Below, one piece after another: positions 36,742 through 46,210 of a DNA stretch of 64,000 nucleotides. The stretch lies in assembly GCF_027627455.1 (NCBI RefSeq), contig NZ_CP115483.1, positions 1,364,001 through 1,428,000 of the forward strand. The letters are read 5' to 3'. Position 1 is the stretch's first letter. Every line of letters begins with the position of its first letter. Both the position numbers and the translations under genes were made by a program. The notes under the pieces are model-generated. The model saw nothing but the letters and a program-made list of their open reading frames with translations. It ran no database searches and was not told where the DNA came from. The stretch comes from Sphingobacterium sp. SYP-B4668. GTDB taxonomy: Bacteria > Bacteroidota > Bacteroidia > Sphingobacteriales > Sphingobacteriaceae.

Positions 36742-37944
36742 ATGAAAAATCAGAATAGAATCTTGTATTTATTGACCCGTAAGAGAAAGTACGGATTAGA
36801 CGAGCAAGAACAACAGGAACTGGACAGTTGGATTGGAGAAGATGATTCCAAAAAGATGTTATTGAAGCAGCTTGAGAATCAAGACAAGCAGCATGAAGTC
36901 CTTCAAAAATTCCAACGCTTTGCCAGTCAGCAATCTTTGGCCGAATTCAAAAAACATCATATTAACGTAGTTCATTCGACAAGCCGCCTCTCAACGAAAA
37001 CCAGGCCGCTCATTTACTGGTCAGTCGCAGCTTTGGTGTTGGTGTGCAGTACGATTGCGCTTTATTTTATGGCGGATAGACATACAACTAACAAAGCAGA
37101 TGAATTGTCGATTGCTGCTAAAAATATCGCCCCGGGTAAGGATAAGGCCATATTGAAGTTGTCTAATGGCGATTATGTCATATTGGAAGATATTGCCTAT
37201 GGAACCTCTAAAAATGTGAATGGTTTAAAGATCATCAAATCTTCTGATGGAGAGATTTCCTATGAACCTTCAGGCAATACAGAGTTATCGGTGATGGTCA
37301 ATAAGATTGTTACCCCTAAGGGAGGGCAATATCGAATTCGCCTTTCCGATGGTACACGTGTATGGCTGGGTGCCGAGTCGGAATTGGAATATCCCCTTCA
37401 ATTTGCTGGAAACTCCCGACAAGTCAAGTTATCAGGTGAAGCCTTTTTCGAGGTTACTCGACATAAAGGGGCTGATGATGTCCATGTTCCTTTTCAACTT
37501 ATACTTCCTCAACAGACCATCGATGTGCTGGGAACTTCCTTCAATGTGTCAGCCTATCCAAATGACCCTATCAATAGGACAACATTGGTTAAAGGTAAGG
37601 TCAAAGTGACAACTTCACATAGCTCCATTACCTTGGAACCCGGACAGCAGGCTCTAGTGGTGAAAAATGAGGGGACACTACAAATCAATCAAGTGGATGT
37701 TCGCAATATGGAGGAGTGGAAAAATAGGAGCTTTAGATTTGAAGAAGAGTCCATTCAGGAAATCATGAAAAAGATAGCTAGGTGGTACGATGTAGAAATA
37801 AGCTACGAAGGAGACGTGACGACAGAATTATTTACAGGTGCAGTCTCTAAGTATGAGAACCCGTCAAAAGTTCTCAAACTACTAGAACTGACTGGTAAGA
37901 TAAAATTTAGAATAGAAGGAAGGAGGATTATCGTTATGTCATAA
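36742..37944 (+). CDS. FecR-family anti-sigma factor
   Basis: The 400-residue protein has a cytoplasmic N-terminus to about 88, one transmembrane helix (89-110), a periplasmic FecR domain near 125-310 (TPKGGQYRIRLSDGTRVWLGAESELEYPLQF, key GGQYxIxLxDGT), and a C-terminal DUF4974/STN-like domain near 325-398 (FRFEEESIQEIMKKIARWYDV). It senses the TonB-dependent receptor across the membrane and controls the ECF sigma encoded upstream. Confidence 0.92.
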   Translation: MKNQNRILYLLTRKRKYGLDEQEQQELDSWIGEDDSKKMLLKQLENQDKQHEVLQKFQRFASQQSLAEFKKHHINVVHSTSRLSTKTRPLIYWSVAALVLVCSTIALYFMADRHTTNKADELSIAAKNIAPGKDKAILKLSNGDYVILEDIAYGTSKNVNGLKIIKSSDGEISYEPSGNTELSVMVNKIVTPKGGQYRIRLSDGTRVWLGAESELEYPLQFAGNSRQVKLSGEAFFEVTRHKGADDVHVPFQLILPQQTIDVLGTSFNVSAYPNDPINRTTLVKGKVKVTTSHSSITLEPGQQALVVKNEGTLQINQVDVRNMEEWKNRSFRFEEESIQEIMKKIARWYDVEISYEGDVTTELFTGAVSKYENPSKVLKLLELTGKIKFRIEGRRIIVMS

Positions 37945-38065
37945 ATCTACCCAGATCCGACGATAAAGATACAGAGCATTGGTGGAACAATGCCCTGTAG
38001 ATAATTGTCAGGTTACTCGCAGTATATTGAACATTTATTATTACTTATAACCCTATACCAAATTT

Positions 38066-41000
38066 ATGAAAATAAAGAACTATAAGAAGGCCTTTATGCG
38101 TATTAATCTTATTTTTATTATGTTGCTGTCTACCGTTATGAGTGCTTATTCCTCCGTGAGTTATGCACAAAAAGTAACGTTGGAAACTCGAAATGCTTCA
38201 ATTAGAGAAGTGTTTGAATCCATCAGACAGCAAACATCTTACAATTTTATCTATTCAAAGCGATTGCTATCCAAGTCTAATCCAGTGAATGTAAACTTGA
38301 AAAATGTCTCTGTGAAGGAGGCGCTAGATGCCTGTTTTGAAGGTCAACCTATTAACTACTTGCTCCAAGGGGAGAATATCGTCATCAGTTCAAAAATAAA
38401 CTCGAACTATATTGCAGAAGTTGTTGATTTGCAGTTTGATATACGTGGAAAAGTGGGCCTTAAGACAAATGATGAGCTACGTTCTGCTGCAGGTGTCAGT
38501 ATCCGTATCAAGGGAAAGGATGCGGCAACATCTACAGATGGGAATGGTAACTTTCAGATTAAGGCATCTATGAATGACGTGCTCATAATCTCCTTTGTGG
38601 GCTATGTTACAGAAGAAGTTACCGTCCGAGGGACCTCCAATTTGGAAATTACCTTAGATGAAAAAATCAATGAGCTGGATGCGGTGGTCGTGACGGGGTA
38701 TACGACACAAGAGAAGCGATCGATTACTGGAGCGATGTCATCCATCAAAAAAGAGGCCTTAGAAAATGTTCCGGTGCAATCGTTCGATCGTGCAATGCAA
38801 GGACAAGTATCCGGTGTCAATGTAATGGCAGCAAATGGGGTTCCAGGCGGTCCCGTTCGGATCAATATTCGAGGCACCGGCTCTATCACTGCTGGAAATG
38901 AACCTTTAATCATTGTTGATGGCGTACAGTTAAACACGTCCACATCCTCTGGGCAGACAGCAAGTAACCCACTTTCATTTTTGAATAACAATGATATCGA
39001 GTCCATTGAAATCTTAAAAGATGGTGCCGCAGCATCTATATATGGTGCACAAGCTGCGAATGGTGTGGTACTGGTGACCACGAAAGCTGGTAAGGCTGGA
39101 AAGACCAAAATCAATCTAAACTATTACAACGGTATCACTAGTCCAATGCCTGAAATGAAGATGATGAACTCTCAACAGTTTTTTCAATCCCGATTCGAAG
39201 CCAGAAATAATCGGTATCCCACTCGTACGCCGGAAAGGAATAGAGCTGATATTCTGTCTGGACTTGGTCTTCCAGAGGATATGACTGACGCAGAAATAGC
39301 TGCGTTACCCACTTATAATTGGCAAGAGGCTGCTTTCAGGACTGGACATACCAATAACGTAGATCTCTCAGTTAGCGGCGGAAACGATAATACCACTTTT
39401 TTTCTATCCGGATCATATAATAAGACGGATGGAAATGTAGTTTCTATTGATTTCGAGCGCGCCACTGCTAAATTGAGCTTGACACACAAACTTACAAATA
39501 GACTTGCCCTGTCAACCAATGTCAATCTAAGCACCATCACTCAGAATGGAACTTCGGGAAGTAATGGATCTACTGGGGCATATGCAGCACCCCAATATAG
39601 TGCACCTATGATTCTCCCATACATTCCCATCTATATGCCCGATGGTAGTTATAATGCGCCTATCGACGGTTTTCCTGGTTCATCTAACCGTAACCCGATA
39701 CAAGAGAGTGTATTAGGAACATTGAAGAGCCGCACTAAAGCCATCGTGTCTAATTTTTCGGCCACTTATCAGATCAATGACAAATTGAATTTTAAGTCTT
39801 TTTACGGAATAGACTACCGTATCATAGATGACGAACGCTATGTCGACCCTCGTACTCGGAGTGGAGCGGCCTCCCAAGGATCACTGACTATAGGGAACCG
39901 TCAAAATAGCAACTTCTTAACCAATCAAACCTTAAACTATAAAACATCTTTTGGAAGTCATCATAATCTTTCAGCGTTATTAGGAGCCGAGTATCGCTAT
40001 GACAATAGAGAGATATCTTCGGTGACTGGTACAGGATTTACAACGTATCAATTCCGATCTATGCAATCCGCTGCAATTGTCACCGCTGGTAGTGGCAGCT
40101 GGACTGGATTTAAGCGCGCAGGGGTATTTGGTCAAGTCAACTATGATTTTCAGAAAAAATACCTTTTGAGTGGAGTGTTGAGATATGACGGTTCGTCCCG
40201 ATTTGGGAAAAACAACAAATTTGGATGGTTCCCAGCCATATCGGCGGGTTGGAATATAGCTGAAGAGTCCTTCCTCAATGACCTTGCTTGGGTCAATCAA
40301 CTGAAATTGAGAGTAGGGTATGGCGAGACAGGCAATGATGATATTGGCAATTTTGATTCGAGGGCGCTTTATGGAAGTGCAAGCTCTTCTAACTATAATC
40401 AGGAACCTGGTATTTATCCAATAGGCATAGAAAATGCTTTACTTAAGTGGGAACGCAATGTTACCACCAATATTGGAATAGACTATGGCTTCTTCAATAG
40501 CCGTATACAAGGATCTGTTGAACTTTTTAGAAGAGTGAGTAAAGATTTACTTTTGAATAAGCCATTACCTTACCTAAGTGGTTTCTCTAATGTAACGAGT
40601 AATGTGGGAGAGCTCAAAAATGAGGGCATAGAGTTCGAAATTAGGACACGTAATATTGAATCTGATAATTTTTCATGGTCGAGTAATTTCAATATCTCTT
40701 TTTTACGTAACCGCGTGACCAAATTGTTCGGAGAGGATGATGTCCTGCCTGGAGACCAGTCTGTAAGGGTGGGATATGCATTGGGCACTAACGTGACTTA
40801 TGAATATGCTGGAGTCAACTCTGCTACGGGGCGACCCATGTGGTATGATGCAAACGGTAATGTTACCTATCAACCATCTGCACCCAATGATTATAAGATT
40901 TTTGGAAATAAATTAAGTGATTTCTATGGTGGATTCACCAATACCTTCAATTATAAAGGTTTCTCTCTAAATGTATTCTTTCACTACGATTATGGACGTG

Positions 41001-41428
41001 AGCTCAGCAACAGCGGTATGAATTCGAAGTGGTACGCCAATGGCGGAGACAATAGAAATACATTAGAATGGATATTCAATAACAGATGGACTACACCTGG
41101 TCAGTTGACCACAGTACCACGTCCATATGATGGTAATGCCGAGACTAACGGCATGTCACAAGTATCTTCAAGTAGTAGATATTTGGAAGATGCGTCATTT
41201 ATCCGTCTTAAGAATGTGTCGTTATCTTATCGATTGCCTAAATCCTGGACCAATCGTATTAAACTATCAGATGTTAAAGTGTATGCACAAGGTGAGAACT
41301 TAGCTACTTGGACCAAATGGACAGGGTACGATCCCGAATTAATCATTGATTCAGGAGACTTTACCTCTTCTCAAGGCGCGATTCCACAAACTAGGGCTTA
41401 TACACTAGGCATACAAGTTGGATTTTAA
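38066..41428 (+). CDS. SusC/RagA-family TonB-dependent receptor with STN signalling domain
   Basis: The 1120-residue protein has a signal peptide (to about 34), an STN domain at 36-105 (LETRNASIREVFESIRQQTSYNFIY, key residues SIREVFESI), a carboxypeptidase-regulatory-like domain near 125-205 (GKVGLKT ... GVSIRIKGKDAATSTDGNG), a plug domain near 215-335 (GTGSITAGNEPLIIVDGV) and a beta-barrel ending in aromatic VGF. It transports a ligand across the outer membrane with TonB energy, and the STN domain contacts FecR. It pairs with the downstream SusD-like lipoprotein. Confidence 0.93.
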   Translation: MKIKNYKKAFMRINLIFIMLLSTVMSAYSSVSYAQKVTLETRNASIREVFESIRQQTSYNFIYSKRLLSKSNPVNVNLKNVSVKEALDACFEGQPINYLLQGENIVISSKINSNYIAEVVDLQFDIRGKVGLKTNDELRSAAGVSIRIKGKDAATSTDGNGNFQIKASMNDVLIISFVGYVTEEVTVRGTSNLEITLDEKINELDAVVVTGYTTQEKRSITGAMSSIKKEALENVPVQSFDRAMQGQVSGVNVMAANGVPGGPVRINIRGTGSITAGNEPLIIVDGVQLNTSTSSGQTASNPLSFLNNNDIESIEILKDGAAASIYGAQAANGVVLVTTKAGKAGKTKINLNYYNGITSPMPEMKMMNSQQFFQSRFEARNNRYPTRTPERNRADILSGLGLPEDMTDAEIAALPTYNWQEAAFRTGHTNNVDLSVSGGNDNTTFFLSGSYNKTDGNVVSIDFERATAKLSLTHKLTNRLALSTNVNLSTITQNGTSGSNGSTGAYAAPQYSAPMILPYIPIYMPDGSYNAPIDGFPGSSNRNPIQESVLGTLKSRTKAIVSNFSATYQINDKLNFKSFYGIDYRIIDDERYVDPRTRSGAASQGSLTIGNRQNSNFLTNQTLNYKTSFGSHHNLSALLGAEYRYDNREISSVTGTGFTTYQFRSMQSAAIVTAGSGSWTGFKRAGVFGQVNYDFQKKYLLSGVLRYDGSSRFGKNNKFGWFPAISAGWNIAEESFLNDLAWVNQLKLRVGYGETGNDDIGNFDSRALYGSASSSNYNQEPGIYPIGIENALLKWERNVTTNIGIDYGFFNSRIQGSVELFRRVSKDLLLNKPLPYLSGFSNVTSNVGELKNEGIEFEIRTRNIESDNFSWSSNFNISFLRNRVTKLFGEDDVLPGDQSVRVGYALGTNVTYEYAGVNSATGRPMWYDANGNVTYQPSAPNDYKIFGNKLSDFYGGFTNTFNYKGFSLNVFFHYDYGRELSNSGMNSKWYANGGDNRNTLEWIFNNRWTTPGQLTTVPRPYDGNAETNGMSQVSSSSRYLEDASFIRLKNVSLSYRLPKSWTNRIKLSDVKVYAQGENLATWTKWTGYDPELIIDSGDFTSSQGAIPQTRAYTLGIQVGF

Positions 41429-41525
41429 TCGGGATGCAAGATCCTGGAAAGATGATTAATAAAGTAAACTTAGACAGATGAAATCGCATATAATGAAATT
41501 AGTCATTCAGTTGAAAAGTATATGC

Positions 41526-42953
41526 ATGAATAAATATATTCGAATGAAAATGAAAAAATCAGCATTTATCATACTATTGGCTACTACTGTGTTAGCCAGT
41601 TCCTGTGAAAAAATATTAGAAGTAGACCCACGTCAATCCATCGACGCTTCTACGGCGCTCACCAGTCCAGAGGCATTAACTGCAGCTACAAATGGGGTGT
41701 ATGCAAAATTGCGGGAGGTGAGTCTCTACGGTCGTGATTTGATTGCCATACCAGAAGTTCTTGCCGATAACGGTGTCAATACAGGTGCCGGAAATAGATT
41801 GATAAAAGAATCCAATAACGAGATAGGAGCCCATGTGTCCAATTGGCAACAGTCTTATTATGGAATCAATCGCATCAATCTGATTCTAGATGCGTTGAAC
41901 GGAGTAGCGATGGAAGAAAGTGTAAAAAACAACATTAAAGGACAGAACTTGTTTTTGAGAGCGCTCCTATATCATAATCTCCTAAGGGTATATGCATACG
42001 ACCCGACCGCTATTGTTCAGGAGTCTAATAGGGGAGGAGTACCCATTTTGGTTAAAGGCGTGCTGGAAGTCGATGATATTCCCTTTGCTGCTCGTGGCAG
42101 TATCAAAGAAGGCTATGATTTGGTTTATCAAGATTTAGCGGAAGCTTATACCCTTATTTCAGATAAGAATAATGCGCCAGCATTCGCAACTAAAGGAGCC
42201 GTTGCTGCACTTTTTAGTAGGGTTGCTTTATATAATGGAGATGATCAGAAAGTAATTGAAGAAGCAGATAAGGCAATCGCAAGTAAGGTAGCAACCTTTC
42301 CTGGGAAAGCGGAGTTGCTTAACTCCTGGCGTGCAGAAAAACATCCAGAGTCTTTCTTTGAGATTGCATTTACAACGGCCGATAATCTGGGTAGTAACGA
42401 ATCATTAAGAGCTACCTTTATGACCCGTACCACCGTAACGTCTAGCACCACGGCTTCTTTTGGGAATGTAGTAGTCAGTGATGACCTTTACGCGGCCTAT
42501 TCCGCTGTTGATACCCGAAGAGGATGGATTCAGAAAGGATTGGGCGCTAATGCCAATCGAAATGAAATGACAAAATTTGCTAGTAAGAACGGAGTGGCCA
42601 ACCTAGACAATGTGCCAGTGATTCGATACGCGGAGATTCTGTTGAATAAAGCAGAAGCCTTGGCAAATTTAGATAGAGGAGAAGAAGCCAATACCATCCT
42701 AAATCAAATTCGAACGCGCGCAAACCTTGCAGAAGTGTCTCTTTCAGGAACGGCATTACTTGATGAAATTCTCTTGCAAAGAAGATTGGAACTTGCGTTT
42801 GAAGGACATCGTTTTTTCGATTTGAAGAGAAGAGGGGAAGACGTCATTAAGGACGCCGGGAATGTATCATTCCATGATTTTAGAATGTTAGGAAGACTTC
42901 CTATTAGAGAAGTCGAAATTAATCCGAATCTTGTTCAAAACTTCGGTTACTAG
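41526..42953 (+). CDS. SusD/RagB-family nutrient-binding lipoprotein
   Basis: The about 475-residue protein has a lipoprotein signal (LASSC, Cys 27 from the chosen start), TPR-like SusD helices (LEVDPRQSIDAS ... SPEALTAATNGVYAKLRE) and the typical C-terminal SusD block (NQIRTRANLAE, LQRRLELAFEGHRFFDLKRRGE). It is a surface-exposed lid for the SusC barrel and binds substrate. I chose the ATG at 41526; upstream alternatives at 41478/41493 and downstream ones at 41544/41550 are possible. It lies 97 bases after susC. Confidence 0.9.
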   Translation: MNKYIRMKMKKSAFIILLATTVLASSCEKILEVDPRQSIDASTALTSPEALTAATNGVYAKLREVSLYGRDLIAIPEVLADNGVNTGAGNRLIKESNNEIGAHVSNWQQSYYGINRINLILDALNGVAMEESVKNNIKGQNLFLRALLYHNLLRVYAYDPTAIVQESNRGGVPILVKGVLEVDDIPFAARGSIKEGYDLVYQDLAEAYTLISDKNNAPAFATKGAVAALFSRVALYNGDDQKVIEEADKAIASKVATFPGKAELLNSWRAEKHPESFFEIAFTTADNLGSNESLRATFMTRTTVTSSTTASFGNVVVSDDLYAAYSAVDTRRGWIQKGLGANANRNEMTKFASKNGVANLDNVPVIRYAEILLNKAEALANLDRGEEANTILNQIRTRANLAEVSLSGTALLDEILLQRRLELAFEGHRFFDLKRRGEDVIKDAGNVSFHDFRMLGRLPIREVEINPNLVQNFGY

Positions 42954-43035
42954 AAATTGTAAATTAGAAAAACAGAGCAATGAAACTGATTTCCCAATGC
43001 AAAAGTTTTTATTGGCCTTTAAGAAAAACAAAGAG

Positions 43036-43503
43036 ATGAAAAGATATATAAGTTTATTAATCGTCGTGTTATGTATTTCGATGACTTCATGTTTTAAAGA
43101 TCATGAAGAAGATTTTTATCTTCCTGATTTTAGAATAGAGTTTCAAGATGCTGTAATCACGACCAATACTCCTGGACTGTCATATCCAATTCTAAAAGAT
43201 CTTCGCACCAAAGCAGGTGTTCAAAAGTATCAGATTAATTTGATTGGAGGGTTGAAAGATACGGACCAAGTTGTTAAGATTAAAATTAGAGAGGAGAGTA
43301 CTGCAAAAGCACAAGAACACTATTTGCTCCCCAAAGGGCTGGAGATTGTCATTCCCGCAAAGACAGCTTTTGGTTATTTTGAAGTGGAGATTCCTGAATT
43401 AAGCAATACCAGTGCTGTTCGTTTGATTTTTGATTTAGAATCAAATGAACACATTCAAGCCAGTGCAAATTATAAGACGTTAGGGCTGTCCATTCGAAAA
43501 TAA
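43036..43503 (+). CDS. Small lipoprotein, possibly DUF4843-like
   Basis: The 155-residue protein has a lipobox (MTSC, Cys 19) and a beta-rich body with a middle phrase like VVKIKIREESTAKAQEHYLLPKGLEIVIPA, and ends with ANYKTLGLSI. This resembles small SusCD-linked lipoproteins of the DUF4843 type, though shorter than the usual 230 residues. The ATG at 43036 gives the proper signal peptide; the longer upstream frame is rejected. It follows susD by about 80 bases and is probably a third surface component. Confidence 0.65.
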   Translation: MKRYISLLIVVLCISMTSCFKDHEEDFYLPDFRIEFQDAVITTNTPGLSYPILKDLRTKAGVQKYQINLIGGLKDTDQVVKIKIREESTAKAQEHYLLPKGLEIVIPAKTAFGYFEVEIPELSNTSAVRLIFDLESNEHIQASANYKTLGLSIRK

Positions 43504-43524
43504 CTTTTGACGATAAAGCCAACT

Positions 43525-43604
43525 GGCTGTCCGAAATGTAGCAGTGCCATGGCATCCATTCATGTAAGAGTGAGTAGGCAATGAGATATTAGGACAGCCT
43601 TTTT
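43525..43604 (+). terminator. Long-loop terminator-like structure
   Basis: GGCTGTCC (43525-43532) pairs with GGACAGCC (43592-43599), followed by TTTTT. The 59-base loop holds a TGCCATGGCA palindrome. It may be a terminator or a small structured element. Confidence 0.5.
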
Positions 43605-43618
43605 AATGAAACATATTT

Positions 43619-44743
43619 ATGCAAGCAAAAAGACACATATTACTCCTTTTGTTGATATGCTCCTGCTTATGGAGAAATCACAGCGTATACGCCCAACACA
43701 GTACCCGTCCAATAGAAGAATTGCCTCACATTTTCTTCAAGAACAATTCCACCACACTTAAATGGGTCGAGAACGGTACCACTAGACAGGTCAATTCTGA
43801 CGATCGAAAAGCGTTTACGAAATATATAGGTTTATTCTCTAAAAAGTTGCAAGTTGATCTTCGGCGACTGTTAGTTGAGGGGGGGAATCCTAAAAGGGGA
43901 ACCGAGGCTTTTTTAGAACAATACGACAATGTTCAACGTTTTGCAGCTGTAAGTGATTTACATGGTCAACACGACTTATTTGTTAAATTATTACAGCAAC
44001 ATCGTATAATTGACCAGCATGGCGATTGGATTTACGGTAATGGACATTTGGTGATAGTGGGAGATATCATGGATCGAGGGGATAAAGTGACCGAAAGTCT
44101 ATGGTTATTGGTCAAGTTGGAGAAACAGGCTACAAAAAAAGGTGGAGCAGTACATTATGTTATTGGCAATCATGAGCTCATGGTTTTTGATAATGATTTA
44201 CGTTATATCCATCACAAATATCAAGAGATTGCTGATATGTTTGGCGTCGGTTACCATCAGTTTTTCGCTCAAAATACGTTCTTTGGTAGATGGTTGAAGC
44301 AAAAGCCAGTTGTTATAGGGATTAACAACATCTTGTTCACGCATGGAGGAATTTCGCCTGAATTTGTGACTCGTGGATTAACAGGAAGTCGTACCAATCA
44401 ACTTTTTGTGGATAGTATTTTTACACAGCCTAAGCAACACTATCGGAAGAATGAAGAGTTGGAATTTTTGACACGGTCCAAGGGGCCGCTCTGGTATAGA
44501 GGTTATTTCACAGATACATCCTTTAATGCCGAGACACTGAATTTTGTTCTGCACGGCTTAAAAAAAGACCATATAGTAGTGGGACATACTTCACATCCGA
44601 CAATTGTCAATTTATATGACAATCGTATATTCGGAGTAGATTCAAGTATCAAAAATGGGAAAAATGGCGAAATCTTGCTTTATGAAAATGGAATATTCTA
44701 TCGTGGCTTGTTAAACGGAGAAAGGCAAAGCTTTTTAAACTAA
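43619..44743 (+). CDS. Secreted PPP-like metallophosphatase (Shelphs-type)
   Basis: The 374-residue protein has a signal peptide (to about residue 26, VYAQ), then the PPP-family motifs: SDLHGQHD near 112-119, GDIMDRG near 147, GNHE near 183, THGG near 241, and GHT near 321. These ligate two metals for phosphate-ester hydrolysis. Placed downstream of the SusCD genes, it probably removes phosphate from an imported or captured substrate, in the periplasm or at the cell surface. This function is inferred. The long-loop terminator lies just upstream, so it may be transcribed partly on its own. Confidence 0.82.
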   Translation: MQAKRHILLLLLICSCLWRNHSVYAQHSTRPIEELPHIFFKNNSTTLKWVENGTTRQVNSDDRKAFTKYIGLFSKKLQVDLRRLLVEGGNPKRGTEAFLEQYDNVQRFAAVSDLHGQHDLFVKLLQQHRIIDQHGDWIYGNGHLVIVGDIMDRGDKVTESLWLLVKLEKQATKKGGAVHYVIGNHELMVFDNDLRYIHHKYQEIADMFGVGYHQFFAQNTFFGRWLKQKPVVIGINNILFTHGGISPEFVTRGLTGSRTNQLFVDSIFTQPKQHYRKNEELEFLTRSKGPLWYRGYFTDTSFNAETLNFVLHGLKKDHIVVGHTSHPTIVNLYDNRIFGVDSSIKNGKNGEILLYENGIFYRGLLNGERQSFLN

Positions 44744-44842
44744 TCTTTCCAGATTTCTTAATTATCAAGCATCAGGTCAAACGATATATTTCTATTGCAT
44801 ATTAGACCAAATTTATCTAAGTTTATAAGAACATGTTTAAAT

Positions 44843-45004
44843 TTATATTGTGAAATTTTTATAGACTGTTTTTGAGCGAGACGAGGCATGTTTATTGATT
44901 GCTTGTTGCCATTTAAGGCGTTCATCTACCGTTAGGTGGTTGGAAGAGATAGCAGCGATTCTGACTCGAAAAGATATAACGAAATCATCGCCAAAAAGAG
45001 ACAT
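44843..45004 (-). CDS. Possible 53-residue protein in the spacer before the SPFH gene
   Basis: On the minus strand an intact frame of 53 codons plus TAA runs from 45004 to 44843 and starts MSLFGDDFVISFRVRIAAIS. It has a mixed, soluble composition with a helix-like stretch TVDERLKWQQAINKH. A TACTTTTG element at 45037-45044 (minus) could be its -7 box. I recognise no family, and AT-rich Bacteroidota spacers can hold such frames by chance or as remains of a larger gene. Confidence 0.35.
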   Translation of the reverse strand: MSLFGDDFVISFRVRIAAISSNHLTVDERLKWQQAINKHASSRSKTVYKNFTI

Positions 45005-45056
45005 ACGAAAATCTTAGTTGAATTTTAAACAGGCTCCAAAAGTAAACTTGAAAAAT

Positions 45057-46190
45057 ATGGGACTATTAGATAAGATTAGAAATGAATTTATTGATATCAT
45101 CGAATGGGTTGATGATACCAAAGACACCATCGTTTGGAAATTTCCGAGATATCAGAATGAAATCAAGATGGGAGCCCAACTTACTGTCAGGGAAGGGCAA
45201 GCAGCTGTCTTTCTAAACGAGGGGCGAATTGCTGACGTTTTCCATTCAGGGAGATATGAATTGTCTACCCAAAATATGCCCATCATGACTACGCTACAAG
45301 GATGGAAATATGGTTTCAACAGTCCCTTCAAAGCTGATGTTTTCTTTGTAAGCCTGCGTCAATTTGTAAATCAGAAATGGGGAACAAGTAATCCGATTAT
45401 GTTGCGCGATGCCGAATTTGGTCCTGTACGTTTACGTGCATTTGGGAATTATGCATTCAGCATGAAAGATCCCGGCCTATTTATCAAAACCATAGCTGCT
45501 ACCAATCCGACGTTCACAGTTGATGATATCAATGAACAACTCAAAAATATTGCAGTTTCCAGAGGAATGGATGCTATTGCTGAATCGAAAATTCCAGTAC
45601 TCGATCTCGCTTCCAATTATGATGAGGTCTCGAAACTTATCCAAGATAAAATTGCTCCTGAATTTGAGGAAATAGGTCTTACACTCAATAAATTTTTAAT
45701 CGAAAATGTTTCATTACCCGACGAGGTGGAGAAAGTATTGGATAAAAGAAGTAGTATGGGGATTGTTGGTGATTTAGGTGCCTATGCACAATATCAGGCT
45801 GCAAACTCCATGGAAAAAGCTGCTGAAAACCCGAATGGTGGTGGACTAATGGGAGCAGGTATGGGCGCAGGACTAGGCATGGGCATGGCGGGAAATATGG
45901 GAAATGTTTTCCAAGAACGAAAATTTGACGGTAATCAACCCAGTACTCCTCCTGCGACGGCGGCGATACCTCCTCCACTACCTACACAGATTACCTATTA
46001 TGTTGCCGTGAATAACAAGCAAGAAGGTCCCTTTGATATTAATCAACTTCGCAATATGGTAACTACAGGAAGTTTGATGCCCAATACGTTGGTTTGGAAA
46101 ACTGGCCTTGCCAATTGGATTGCTGCAGACCAAACAGCTGACTTAGCCAATCTATTTCATCAGACCCCACCCCCAATTCCAGGAGTTTAG
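45057..46190 (+). CDS. SPFH-domain protein with C-terminal GYF_2 domain
   Basis: The 377-residue protein has an N-terminal SPFH/band-7-like or virion-core-type domain (IRNEFIDIIEWVDDTKDTIVWKFPRYQNEIKMGAQLTVREGQAAVF, key residues IIEW, WKFP), a Gly/Met-rich linker near 255-285, a Pro/Thr-rich stretch, and a last domain of about 55 residues (YYVAVNNKQEGPFDINQLRNMV ... W) that matches GYF_2. SPFH proteins often scaffold membrane-linked complexes. The ATG at 45057 was chosen over a TTG upstream. A zinc-ribbon membrane protein follows after 20 bases. Confidence 0.82.
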   Translation: MGLLDKIRNEFIDIIEWVDDTKDTIVWKFPRYQNEIKMGAQLTVREGQAAVFLNEGRIADVFHSGRYELSTQNMPIMTTLQGWKYGFNSPFKADVFFVSLRQFVNQKWGTSNPIMLRDAEFGPVRLRAFGNYAFSMKDPGLFIKTIAATNPTFTVDDINEQLKNIAVSRGMDAIAESKIPVLDLASNYDEVSKLIQDKIAPEFEEIGLTLNKFLIENVSLPDEVEKVLDKRSSMGIVGDLGAYAQYQAANSMEKAAENPNGGGLMGAGMGAGLGMGMAGNMGNVFQERKFDGNQPSTPPATAAIPPPLPTQITYYVAVNNKQEGPFDINQLRNMVTTGSLMPNTLVWKTGLANWIAADQTADLANLFHQTPPPIPGV

Positions 46191-46210
46191 ATTAATTCGT
46201 TTAGAAGTAG

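Noticed and set aside
44834..45031. TGTTTAAA-like inverted ends around the 53-codon frame, a possible MITE
   Set aside because: Only about 8 bases match exactly at the ends before the pairing becomes loose and AT-rich, and no target-site duplication is visible.
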